DNA of 64,000 nt from Ypsolopha sequella. Its lineage: Eukaryota > Arthropoda > Insecta > Lepidoptera > Ypsolophidae. The notes under the pieces were generated by a model. It was not told the origin of the DNA. It saw only the letters and a list, made by a program, of their open reading frames with translations, and did no database searches. Within the stretch, counting starts at the first letter, position 1. Each line of letters begins with the position of its first letter. The position numbers and the translations under genes are program-made. Below are positions 1 to 10,007 of this stretch, one piece after another. The stretch spans positions 44,824 to 108,823 of the forward strand of contig CAKOHE010000069.1 in the NCBI GenBank assembly GCA_934047225.1, given 5' to 3'.

Positions 1-545
1 AAAAAAAGCGCAAAAAATATTATTTTTGGCGAAAAGTTGTCTATTAGCGATACTGTGTTCACTTGAATTTAAGAACCTTATATAGAGGTTGTCATTTTAT
101 TTATGTAGCGGAAATCATATTGAGTTAAGACCCTGTATCTAAGTGATCAATATTCTATTACCCTTTTTGTGAAACTCGTTAATTTGTTTTTATCGTTTCG
201 TTTATCGGAGAGTCCTGCTCCGAGTCAGTTACTATAGGAAGTCAACATTTTATTTGGAAAAATTAGCAAAACGTATTACGATCCGTGTTGCTGATTTATT
301 ATTATTACTTGCCAATATGGTAGTTTGGCTGTATAAATCAGTGGCGTGCAGTCCATACAGACAAAAAGACACTGTCTACCCTGACAAATACACATCATTT
401 ACGCATTTTTACGCATATCGTAAAAAAAAAAGTGTAGCCACACCGACCGCCATCTATTGTCATTAGCGGGAACTGCGAGTCTCAGTTCACAGCTGCGATT
501 CGCTCGCTCACTCCAGCCATAGATAAAGTATCTATGCTCGAGCAT

Positions 546-629
546 TCCGAAATAGAATTACATCGCTAAAATCGATTACGAAAGACTATGAAGTGAATGG
601 CTTATGATTCGTTGTAATTCAATATCGGA
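546..629. repeat. Short foldback repeat, copy 1
   Basis: The ends are inverted copies of each other (TCCGAAATAGAATTACA against TGTAATTC..ATATCGGA) around a core containing AAAATCGATTACGAAAG. A close copy lies at 18889-18966, so this is a dispersed miniature foldback element rather than unique sequence. No target duplication was resolved. Confidence 0.6.
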
Positions 630-1853
630 CCAGCCATCGCGGAATGGTGGCTACCGGCCAGTACCCGTCAGTACCGGCTTTTATGTGTGGGTCATTATTC
701 CAACAGTATCTTTGTTGTGTGCGTTACTGTAAGTACATGGCACACAAATGCAAAAGCTTTTGCTTGTTTGCGTGCGACATGTATGCGAACTCTGCAAAAA
801 GACGACGTCTTTTTAGTTTTACGACATTCACCGAAAATTACCGAAGTCTTACGAAGCCGCCTTAGCAGCTGAGCCGGCGCCATCCATTATTGTTTTGCGT
901 TCGTTCGTTACGCAAATTGATGACAAGCAGTATAAATAAAATAAAATTGGGTCTAAAAATTGCAAAAAATGGCTAGTGGTGGTAGTAACTACTGTGAAAG
1001 TTGTGCTGGGAATGTGTGTGTGCAAAAATTAGAAATGGTACGTTTTCAAAACTGTGTTATGCTGAAAAAAAAAGAAGTAATCGAGAAAAGCCGCTTCGTA
1101 CCGGATTCAAATAAAAGGTAAAGCAACCAGAAAATTCAATCCAAAACAATATGAAACATTTAACTGGCTGACAGGTTGTAAACATACTAATCGACTATTT
1201 TGTTTCTCGTGCTTGTTATGTTCAAATAACCAAACTGTTTGGAACGATGCCGCTTAGCTATATTTACTTGCCTCTATTTTGGGAAATCCTCGAAAAACTA
1301 CAAAAAAAATTGATGTCCCTCAACTTATCTCTAAAATTGGTTGATCGAAAAATAAAAAAAAATCATGGTAATATGTGCTTACGTAAAGATTACAGGAATA
1401 ATATAGCAGTTTAGAAATTCACGAAAACAAAATTACATTTTTCATCCACGATACGGAACCTTAGGTACGCGAGTCTGACTCGCACTTGACCGGTTTTTAT
1501 GTCTACCCTGTGTAAAAACTCTGTGCACGCCACTGGTATAAATAAATGTCACCTTTCAAAGAGCTCGTGCTATAACTAAAATTTCCTTCTGCTCATTATT
1601 TCTGTCAAATCAGCAATCATAATGCCTGCAGTATGAATCCTCGACTTTTTGAATCGACATTTCAGAAAAAGGTTTATAATATCTGCGGTATAAGGCAGTG
1701 TTGTCGTATTATAAAACTGATATACCTTACCAAATAATAAGATCGTATATATATTCTATTCCAGGATTTTTATTTATAAAAAAAGTTTAAATAACCATGA
1801 TTTGGATTTATTTCGTCCCATTTGTTGTACCGTTGATATTTTTTAACGTGCCT
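630..1853. other. Non-coding, no gene seen
   Basis: Only short shadow frames are present. A stretch near 1450-1500 carries the TACGGAACC / GCGAGTCTGACTCGC motif that recurs at 18140-18180 and 20900-21720, marking a dispersed repeat fragment. The first 545 bases of the window likewise show nothing I can name. Confidence 0.5.
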
Positions 1854-2357
1854 TTATTTATTTTTGTCGTTTAGAAGCTCTTGTTGACTTGTAGTATTTT
1901 TTCGAGATATCGCCACACTCCATCTGTCATCATTCTCTCGAATTAACGGCAGCAGTTTAGGGTTATAATGCGCTAAAGCTTCGCTGCCCAACAGTATATC
2001 TTTAATTTTTTTGAATGCTGTACTACATTCCGGTGACCATATCCACGACACCCCCTTTTTTAACAAGGAATATAGCGGGCTAAGATGATCACTTATCTTT
2101 CTTACAAATTTTGCATAAAAATTTACCATTCCTAAAAAGGATCTTAGTTCTCCTACGTTCTTAGGCTCCGGCATTTTTGCTATGGCTGCTACTTTACTGG
2201 GATCTGGGCGAATACCGTGTTTATCTATAATATATCCCATCCTCGTCGCCACTGATAAGTATTTAAGGAGGGAAACAATAATACGTCCGTTAGGTTTCAC
2301 GTCTATATTGGAAGAGAAAGATCTCCGAGTACCTACGTATAATATCAGCAATAACAA
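1854..2357 (-). pseudogene. Ty3/gypsy retrotransposon RT/RNase H fragment
   Basis: A 167-codon frame contains the connection between reverse transcriptase and RNase H of a Ty3/gypsy polyprotein: a GYIID.HGIRPDP..V stretch, then KNVGELRSFLGMVNFYAKF, then a WSPECSTAFKKIK stretch ending at LAHYNPKL. Gypsy polyproteins of this type continue into the DAS motif of RNase H; here the homology stops just before it and the frame runs into unrelated sequence. There is no protease, catalytic RT palm (the YxDD region lies further upstream and is missing), integrase or LTR nearby. It is an isolated, dead fragment. The family assignment is by motif recognition only. Confidence 0.8.
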
Positions 2358-2464
2358 TATCTAGTTACCCTACAAGTACACACCAAATACTAAGTGTGTT
2401 TTGTTTATTAAAAAAAATTGAAATTGATTATTTTTAAGTCTATAGTGTTTTTGTTCACTAAAAG

Positions 2465-2594
2465 TTTATTTTAGACAACTATTCGCCAAATGTCGAATAA
2501 TATTAGCTATTATTCGGTATTCGTCGAATAACAAAAAAATATCGAGTAATGCCGAATATCGAATAATAGCGAGTATTCGCGGCATCTCTAATCA
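2465..2594. repeat. hAT-like MITE remnant
   Basis: The stretch is dense in TCGAATA / TATTCG motifs and ends in CGAATA-rich sequence running into GCGGCATCTCT. This resembles the subterminal repeats and terminus of small hAT-type elements. I did not find the opposite terminus, so the copy is partial or misassigned. Confidence 0.35.
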
Positions 2595-2733
2595 CAAGTG
2601 TTGCATTTAAATTGGAAAGTGCTACTCAGTCCATTTCTTTCTTCTCGAACAAACTCCAAGTGGCCACAAGTGCAGTGTTTTTTGTGTTCAGTTTGCATTT
2701 TCAAAGACCATTTTAATAAATATTGAATATCTA

Positions 2734-3018
2734 CTATACGATAAAATATTGGCCTTGTAAGCCTTCAAGACTAGAAACACCACATGTTTTTTCAATGCTT
2801 AATTCGTGCTTCTCCATGTCTGCATCGTGTGTCCAAATAATATCATTGCTGGGTCCAGCTGTCTGTTCATCATGCCTGACGTCCCTGCGAATCTGTGATA
2901 CCTCACGAGTAGGTGTAAAAGGAAATTTTTTTTTACGAGGCATGTCTGTCAATTTTTGTTTATATGTTCGGATGGCGCGTTTAGGTGTAGGTTTAGAAGA
3001 ACTTCCTTCTGGATGCAC
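2734..3018 (-). CDS. Hypothetical basic protein fragment
   Basis: A 94-codon frame begins MHPEGSSSKPTPKR and carries a lysine/arginine-rich part (MPRKKKFPF) and a more acidic C-terminal half. I do not recognise the family. The basic low-complexity N-terminus with PRKKK would fit the first exon of a nuclear or transposon protein, but no splice partner or second domain is visible. The complementary strand carries an equally long shadow frame, so this may be chance. Confidence 0.2.
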   Translation of the reverse strand: MHPEGSSSKPTPKRAIRTYKQKLTDMPRKKKFPFTPTREVSQIRRDVRHDEQTAGPSNDIIWTHDADMEKHELSIEKTCGVSSLEGLQGQYFIV

Positions 3019-4233
3019 TTCTATGGCAGCATTAGGTTGGTCACAAGAACCCTTCTTCGGCTCATTTGTGCGCCAGGTCTACTGGAAGGAAATACAATAT
3101 TTTTAGAGTAAACATGGTAAGATGTTGTATGTCGTGCCCTCTTATCGACACTCTGACTAACATAATTAATTTTCAAAATAGCGATAAAATATTTACCTTT
3201 TCTCTTCACCATAGCAACGTTTCATGGCAGCTCTCGAACGCTTGCTGTTCACTTTGTGCCCGGAATATTCATGCTTGATAACAGCACGCTTCATCGTGGT
3301 GGCATTCAAATAACTTTCTTTTCTCTATTTATAACGAATTGCTGTACTTATCACACTGAATCTCTAAAAATCTATTTCGTTCACGTTTGTTTACGCAGAA
3401 AGCAAGGAATATAATACTCTCTCAGAAAGAAATCAGTTGAGCGTCAGCCATTGTTGATTATCGTGTTCAACACAGATCGAGCGCTTCATGCAATGGCGAC
3501 TGATTAGCGTTGTGAATTGCTGTCAAAAGCTAGCACTTAAAACGCTTGACGTGATAAATATGCAATGTTGACATGGCCGCTACCGTTCCGAATCTTCACA
3601 AAATGTACGGTGACGAATAAAAAAAATACATTCTAAGGAATTATGGTAGTCGATTTTTGTAATAATAAAATAAGAAATGTTTTTTTTATTGACGTTAATT
3701 TGAAATAATTTTACCTGAGACATTGATTTGTTTTTTATATCGTTAATAAATTTAACAATATTGTAATTTATTATTTTGTGCTACAATCGGAACAAAGTTT
3801 TATGAATGAAACGTATTTGTACACCTATCATAGACTTCTATGTGTGCGTAAGTCTCACCAACACACACAAAAATCTTGCAAATTTTAACTACTTTTGATT
3901 TATTAATGGCGTAATAATTAAACAATAATATTATTGCATATGCGGAAACTAGATTTTTTGTTGATTTTTATAGCCATATTTGAGAAGTCTGTTTTGAAAT
4001 AATTAGGGCATGTATCCAATTATAAAATCGTATGAAATTGTGTTGGTTTTACCACCTTAAATACTGTATTAAATTCTAATTGATCAATGTTATAAAATTA
4101 GATTAACTAATTTAATTACTTTCTTCGTGTGGCTGTTCGCATATGCGATCAAAACGTTTATAAATATATTATATTTAACCTTTATGAGCTTTTTATTAAT
4201 ACTGTTATTAAAACAATTAAAAAAATTATTATT
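3019..4233. other. Non-coding, no gene seen
   Basis: AT-rich sequence with no convincing frame, splice pair or repeat structure recognised. Confidence 0.5.
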
Positions 4234-4279
4234 ACTCGATATATTTCGGCCCTCGGTATGGGGCCGTCATCAGTCGAAT
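4234..4279 (-). ncRNA. Hammerhead-ribozyme-like motif of the Penelope element
   Basis: Read on the minus strand: ATTCGA, the CTGATGA box (4267-4273), a GC-rich stem-loop (CGGCCC..GGGCC), the GAAA box (4244-4247), a very short AU stem III, then TCGAGT. ATTCGA pairs with TCGAGT (one wobble) as stem I. That is the order of conserved parts of a hammerhead ribozyme. Hammerheads with minimal stem III are established features of Penelope-like elements, and this one lies about 270 bases beyond the stop codon of the GIY-YIG frame. Pairing was done by eye; the stem III is so short that activity would probably need a dimer. Confidence 0.6.
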
Positions 4280-4549
4280 GTAAAAAAAAATTGTGACATA
4301 TAATTTAGGTATAATAATAAAAAAATAAAGAGTAAAAGTGACACTGGTAAACAATTTTAGTTTTAAACTATTTTCTAAAAAATAACAAAGTAGGTTTCTC
4401 TAAAAATTATGTTGGTTATTTTTGATATTATTTAATCACTGCTCTTCTTGGATGATCGATGATGGTGGTTGGGTGGTTGTGTGATGTTGTTGGTGTTTTT
4501 ACTAGAAAATTTGAGCGGTCTAATTCGTCGGTCGGTCGGGTCATGTCTG

Positions 4550-6081
4550 TCAGTGCTGTCTGTTGAGTCCAGGTCCATAATGAGCACCAAGTGACCAGAT
4601 ATATGACGTCTCCCAGGTTCTTAGGTCTATGTCAGTTAATGGTGGAGTGAATGATTTAATGATTCGAACGGAGAAGCAGTCGTTGAAGGTGACGTTGTGT
4701 AAGCGTGTGTGTGTGGGAATGGGTAGGACGTTGTTTTGTATAGTTGATGTATGTCTGTGGTTGTTCATCCGGATGTGTAAGGCGTTTCTGGTTTCACCTA
4801 CGTAGAATGCCGGGCAATGTCGGCATTCTAGTAGGTAAATACAATTTTTGGTTGTACATGTTGTGTTGGGTTGTGTTTTGTAGGTGCTGGTAGTGTGGTG
4901 AGTATTGATATGTGTAGAAGTGTTAATCATGGTGCATGTTTTGCAGCGTGGCCGTCGGCAAGGGGATGTTCCAGGAGATGAGTTGCTGGGGTTGTTGGGG
5001 ATGGTGAGTTGTTGTGTCTTGTTGAGTGTGCATTTAAGGTTTCGGTTCTGTCTATAACATATCTGAGGAGTATTAGGTAGTAGGTGTTTTGTTTCGTCGC
5101 TTTGTCGAAGGATGGGTAAGGAGTCTTTGATCAGTGTTTTGAGTTTATGACTGCCGTGAAAATATGTGGTGATGAGTCGTGTTTGGTTGGTTGGTTTTGC
5201 ATGTCTGTTGTTTCTATGGAATCTTGGTCTTTGGTGTAAGTGTTTTTGTAGGAACTGGTTTGGGTAGTTTCTGTTGAGAAGTGCTTTATGAATTGTGTTA
5301 TGATAGTTGTTTAGTGAATTTGTGTTGTTGCAGATCCGACGGCCACGGAGTGAAAGAGAATACGGAATGGATTTTTTAATATGTGCCGGATGACAGCTGT
5401 GGAAGTCTAGATATTGTAGTTTGTTAGTGGGTTTGAAATGGACGGAAGTGGAGATATGGTTGTTGTTATTTATGGTTAATTCTACGTCGAGAAATATGAT
5501 GTTTTCAGATGAAATTTCGTGGGTGAATTTTAATGAAGTATGATTGTTTAGGCGGTTTAAAAAGTCAGTCAGGGTGTTTCTGTTGTGTGGCCAGATCATA
5601 AAAATATCGTCTATGAATCTCCTCCATACGAGGGGTTTCAGAGGCTCTGTGGCTAAGAAGGTTGACTCGATGCTTGCCATGAAGATGTTAGCATAGCTGG
5701 GAGCCATCCGAGTTCCCATAGCTGTTCCTTTTGTTTGATGGTAGAATTGATTTTCAAAGCAGAAGAAGTTATTTTTGAGGATTATGTCTGAAAGTGTGAT
5801 GATGAAGTCGGTAGATGGTTGATGGGGCACAGGGCGGTTGTTTAAATGGGTGCGAAGGGATGAAAGGCCTATGTCATGAGGGATGTTTGTGTATAATGAG
5901 ATGACATCAATGGTGACGAGAAGTAAGTTAATGTTGGTGGGCAGTTGAAGAGAATTTATTATTTCAAGAAAGTGGTTTGTGTCTTTGATGTATGATGGAA
6001 GTTGTTTTACTAAGGGTTGAAGGTGATAGTCTACATAAGCGGAAATGCGTTCGGTGGGTGAGTCATATGATGCTACGATGG
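4550..6081 (-). CDS. Penelope-like RT palm and GIY-YIG endonuclease (C-terminal part)
   Basis: The open frame extends to a Met at 6097, but its first residues come from the tail of the inserted LINE; Penelope coding starts at about residue 7. RT motifs: SPTERISAYVDYHLQPL, VTIDVISLYTNIP (catalytic Asp about residue 64), TKGTAMGTRMAPSYANIFM, and FIDDIFMIW (residues 161-169; FIDD is the palm motif). A CRRPRCKTC cluster (380-388) precedes a GIY-YIG domain at about 419-450: CIYLLEC, FYVGETRNAL, an Arg at 443 and a His at 447. This is the standard RT-to-GIY-YIG order of EN-positive Penelope elements, which copy RNA and cut target DNA. The frame is open to its stop, so this half looks young, but the element is severed from its N-terminus. 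Confidence 0.9.
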
Positions 6082-8675
6082 AATGAATGAAATACATTTA
6101 TTTTAAAAAACACGAAAGCATATTTCATTTGCAAAACATCCGCCAAACCGTGCGGTTTGTAGGCAGAATAGCCTCTGTTTACAATAAAACGCGTCTAGCA
6201 TATAGAAACACAATACGCATTACGCAATACGCAAAACAACCCAGTTAGTAAACAATACTTTAAGTTTTATACATTTACATTTCCTATGTAAGTTTAGATA
6301 GATAAAACAATTTAACTTTCTTTTTAAACACACCTTTGGAGTATGACTCATTTCTTAAGTCAGCTGGCAGTGCATTGAACAGCTTAGGAACAAGATGTTG
6401 ATCAGTTCTTTCACCATAATAGTTAATTGTTTTACAAATTTCAAGTTTTTTATCAGCAACCTTTCTAGTATACATTTTATTTCTCACCAATTTAGTAATC
6501 TTCGTGTGATTCTGATTTTCAATTGTAATTAAATGTTTGACTTTTTCATTTACGGGTAACACGTTACAAATCCTAAATAATCTATCATAGTCCTGTTTAC
6601 AGTTATTTTTTGTCTTTTTACTAACCAAAAATTTCAAAAATCTAATTTGAAGTGACTTTATCTCGTCCAAGTATGTTTTAAATGTACGGCCGTAACTACT
6701 CAGTCCATACATAACAATTGATTCCACTAATGCGTAATAGACACAAAACAGGGTAGATCGGCTTACAATTTTACTTAAAAAGAAAAACTTCCCTAGGACA
6801 CATCTAAGTTTCTTACATATCTCTTTGACATGAGTTTTCCAATTCATATTGTTATCAATAGTTAAGCCAAGATACGTAAACTTTTTTACAAATTCAAGTT
6901 TTTGGCATTTACAATTTGATTGATTGTTATGTAAACATTCATAGCTGTGGCCAGTAATACTTAGACCCTTCCTACTTTTTATGTTGTATGGTGAGTGTAT
7001 GTGCATAGCCTTAGTTTTATTTATATTCAAAATAATGCCATTGTCATGGGCCCATTTTGTTATGTTATTAAATACCTCTTGACATTTTTGGTGCATGATT
7101 TTCAAATCTGTATCTGCTAAAACAATGCACATATCGTCAGCATACATATATACATTGCAGTTTTGTATGACATTAGCGACGCTATTTACATGCATTAAAT
7201 AACCTACCGGACCGTACACGGAGCCGGTTGGGACACCATATTTTATATCAACTTTGTTACCATAATTTCCATCTACAACAGTCATCATTTTTCTGTTTTC
7301 CAAGTAACTGCGAAACCATTTGTTCATCGGACCCCTAATTCCACACTCATCCATGGCACGGAGCAATAGTTCGTGATCTAGCGTGTCAAAGGCTTTTTTG
7401 TAGTCAATAAATATAGCCAAGACCTGTTTTTTGTTATTTAAGTAGCCGTTAACATCATTGGTAAATTCAGACAAAGCTGTTGCAGTGCCATGATTTTTAC
7501 GGAAGCCATGTTGACAGCCCGACAACAATTTATGCTTTTCTAGGAATGACGACATTTGATTGACAATTGTTTTTTCTGTTATCTTATTTATAACGGATAA
7601 GATAGCGATAGGTCGGTAGTTAGAGTAATCAACGTGACTTCCCTGCTTGTATATGGGTCTAATTAATGATAGTTTTAGCTGATCCGGGTAAATACCAGTC
7701 TTAACACTTAAGTTCACAAAGTGCGCTAAGACTGGGCTAATTTGATGTTTAACCATTTTAATTTCTTGTATTCTAAGTTTATCAGAACCAGCAGATTTAT
7801 TACAAGACATGCTGTCAATGATTTTTTCTATTATTTGAGGTTTTACAGGTTTAAACCAGAAGCTAATTTCGGAAGGCTTTACGTATGATTCTCTGTCTAG
7901 GAAGTTGTCGTTACATTTATGCTTGATTTTATCAATTTCTTCCGTAAAAGTTTTCGAAAAATTGTTACATATTTCTGCAATATTGCTAACTTTTCCTAAA
8001 TGCTGCATGATTACCTCATCTACATTTGCCTTTCTTTTTCCTGTCCAATTGTTTAAATTTTCCCATATTTTCCGAAAATCGCCCTCACAATTATTTATTA
8101 CTCTTTGTCTGTACATATTTTTTGCAATATATATCTTTTTGTTAATTTTATTTCTAGATATTGTATACTCTAATCTTAATGTCATATTACTTGGATCCTT
8201 TTTCCAGGTTTTAAATAATTTGTCCCTAATTTTAATCATTTTTTTAATTTCTTTTGTTATCCATGGTTTCGAAATTCTTTTTCTTCGAAACGTAATGAGT
8301 TTTTGAGAACTTTTATATATATCGCAAAAAATAGCACATAATTTATTATATAACGTTACAGGACATTCTATACACAATAAATCGTCCCACACCACTTCTA
8401 GTAGTTTTGATTCGACAATTTTTTTGTCAATTACACATATTTTATGTGGTTCTACGAAGCCTTTTAAACCGCACTCACCCATCGATAGACGCGTACCAAT
8501 GAGATAATGATCCGAGATTTTTCCCGCTTCGAGCACATATGCAGCGGGGTCGGCTGAAGGGGAGATGGCTGCGGCCCCGCGTCTGCCGGCTGCGGCGCCC
8601 TCACGCACCCACACGTGATCTAGGCACGATGACACAACACGACCTTTAACAACCTCTTCACGTGTCACATCTGTT
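6082..8675 (-). mobile_element. 5'-truncated non-LTR retrotransposon (CR1/Jockey-like) inside the Penelope element
   Basis: The insert starts abruptly in the apurinic-type endonuclease domain and ends with an ATTTCATTCATTC tail on the minus strand. The 4-bp string ATGG occurs on both sides (6078-6081 and 8676-8679). Removing the insert and one ATGG restores the RPI/VA junction of the Penelope frame. Short or absent duplications and short-repeat tails are typical of CR1-group elements. 5' truncation is the usual result of incomplete target-primed reverse transcription. Confidence 0.85.
6284..8675 (-). CDS. Non-LTR retrotransposon: partial endonuclease and reverse transcriptase
   Basis: About 797 codons, open on the 5' side into the Penelope frame. 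It begins with the end of an EEP endonuclease (SSCLDHVWVR and the ISDHYLI catalytic motif), followed by a long basic linker and an RT: SAGSDKLRI, YRPIAILSVINKITEK, GFRKNHGTATAL, IDYKKAFDTLDHELL, GVPTGSVYGPVGYLMHVNS and YMYADDMCIV (catalytic YADD). A C-terminal region of the CR1/Jockey type (YYALVESIVMYGLSSYG ... LFNALPADLRN) ends at 6284. The catalytic Asp residues are present, but the endonuclease is truncated and the conserved GVPQGS is GVPTGS. Exact clade not determined. Confidence 0.85.
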
Positions 8676-9958
8676 ATGGGTCGACCTGGATTGTTAGTTT
8701 TATGAATTTTAGGTAGCATGTAAAAATGGGGAGTCCTCGGATGGTTGGGGAGCATGAGTGCCATGTCAGCCTCAGATAGACCTTCTGTTTCTCCCCTCGT
8801 ATGGAGGATATTTCGGATGATGTCTACAATCTGGTCACACGGGTCACTTGGTGCAGGTTTGTAAAAAGTTGTATCAGTTAGTTGTCTCAGTCCTTCATTT
8901 GTATAGTCCAATTTATTCATTACAACCGTGGCCGAACCTTTGTCTGCTGGTAATATTATAATATCTGGATTATTTTTAAGTTTTTTTAATGAATCTTTTT
9001 CTTTGAACGTTAAATTTTGAATGGGGTCTTGTAGCGTGTTTATGTAATGATCATCGGATAGTTTGGCTAGGATGTTGGTTATAAAGATTTCTAGGGGATG
9101 GTTAGGAGGGAGTGGTGGTGGTTCGTTTTGGGAGTTTGGTTTAAATGGTTGCAACGCTGCGTGTGTTGGGATATGGTTTTGGTGTTGGTGTGTCTGCCAG
9201 TAATGCTGCCATTTTAATTTTCGACCGAAACGTACAAAGTCGTTAACTAATTTGATGCGATTTAATTTTTCTGTGGGACAAAATGTAAGCCCCTTGTTCA
9301 GTATTGATTTGTCAGAGTTGGTTAGTTGTAGAGACGACAAGTTTATTATTGTTTCTGAACAGTTATTTTGGCAAGTTTGAATTTGGGGTGGAGGGGGCAT
9401 GCCGAATGGATTAGACAGGTCGGTTGGTGTTAGATTAATATTTTTAAGTGTGATGATTTGGTAATGCTGCAGAGGTAATTTTATATTTCTTGATCTGTAG
9501 AAATCTTGAAGGTCTGAAATTTTTCTTGACAGTCTGGTGTTTTCATTAAATAGTCTTATTTTTGCAGTTGATAGGATGTTTTGGATATGTAGAAATAAAT
9601 GTGGGTAGGCAATGAGGCTAATGGTAAGAAGATCATTGAGAATATTTTTATGATGAGTACATAGATGTAGGTATTGTGTGTAGAGAATGTGTGTTGTGTG
9701 GAGTGCGTTAATGAGGTTAATTGTTATTATATTTGGTCTTATTATAGGTGGGATGGCTTCTAGTCCAAGTTTAGGAATCAATCCTTTTGGTGCAGCGCCA
9801 ATTTCTATGCACTTTCCGAGATATTGTAGATGGATTAAGTATTGACCAAGTTTGTTTGCATCTTTTTTGATTTTGTTAAGTATTTCTTTCATTAAGGATG
9901 TGAGAAAGGAGGTTTCAGAATAGTTTATGGTTTGATTTTGAGTGGACTTTGATGACAA
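8676..9958 (-). CDS. Penelope-like element N-terminal part
   Basis: About 427 codons from a Met at 9958 down to the insertion point. The conserved Penelope block is visible near the end: LPADKGSATVVMNKLDY, then FYMLPKIHKTNNPGRPI, where the LINE interrupts. Upstream is a long Leu/Ile-rich region of the kind found before the RT in Penelope proteins. Translation continues without a stop from this part into the LINE, giving a chimeric frame of 1224 codons. The 5' limit was taken at the first Met because TAA codons lie just upstream. Confidence 0.85.
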
Positions 9959-10007
9959 TTTTCTAATTTAATTACTTGTATGTTATATGGAAATAAATGG
10001 CTTTATT

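Larger units (their letters stand above)
4234..9975 (-). mobile_element. Penelope-like element, split by a LINE insertion
   Basis: The element reads on the minus strand. Its N-terminal part is at 8676-9958, its RT palm and GIY-YIG nuclease at 4550-6081, and a hammerhead-like motif at 4234-4279. The two coding halves would be continuous (PGRPI followed by VASYDSPTERISAYVD) were it not for a 2.6-kb non-LTR insertion at 6082-8675. No upstream pseudo-LTR with a second hammerhead is seen; beyond 9975 a Dong-like element begins. The outer boundaries are approximate. Confidence 0.85.

Noticed and set aside
7905..8306. A plus-strand hydrophobic protein gene
   Set aside because: It is the antisense of a lysine-rich region of the inserted LINE; AAA/AAT codons read backward give Phe/Ile-rich shadow proteins.
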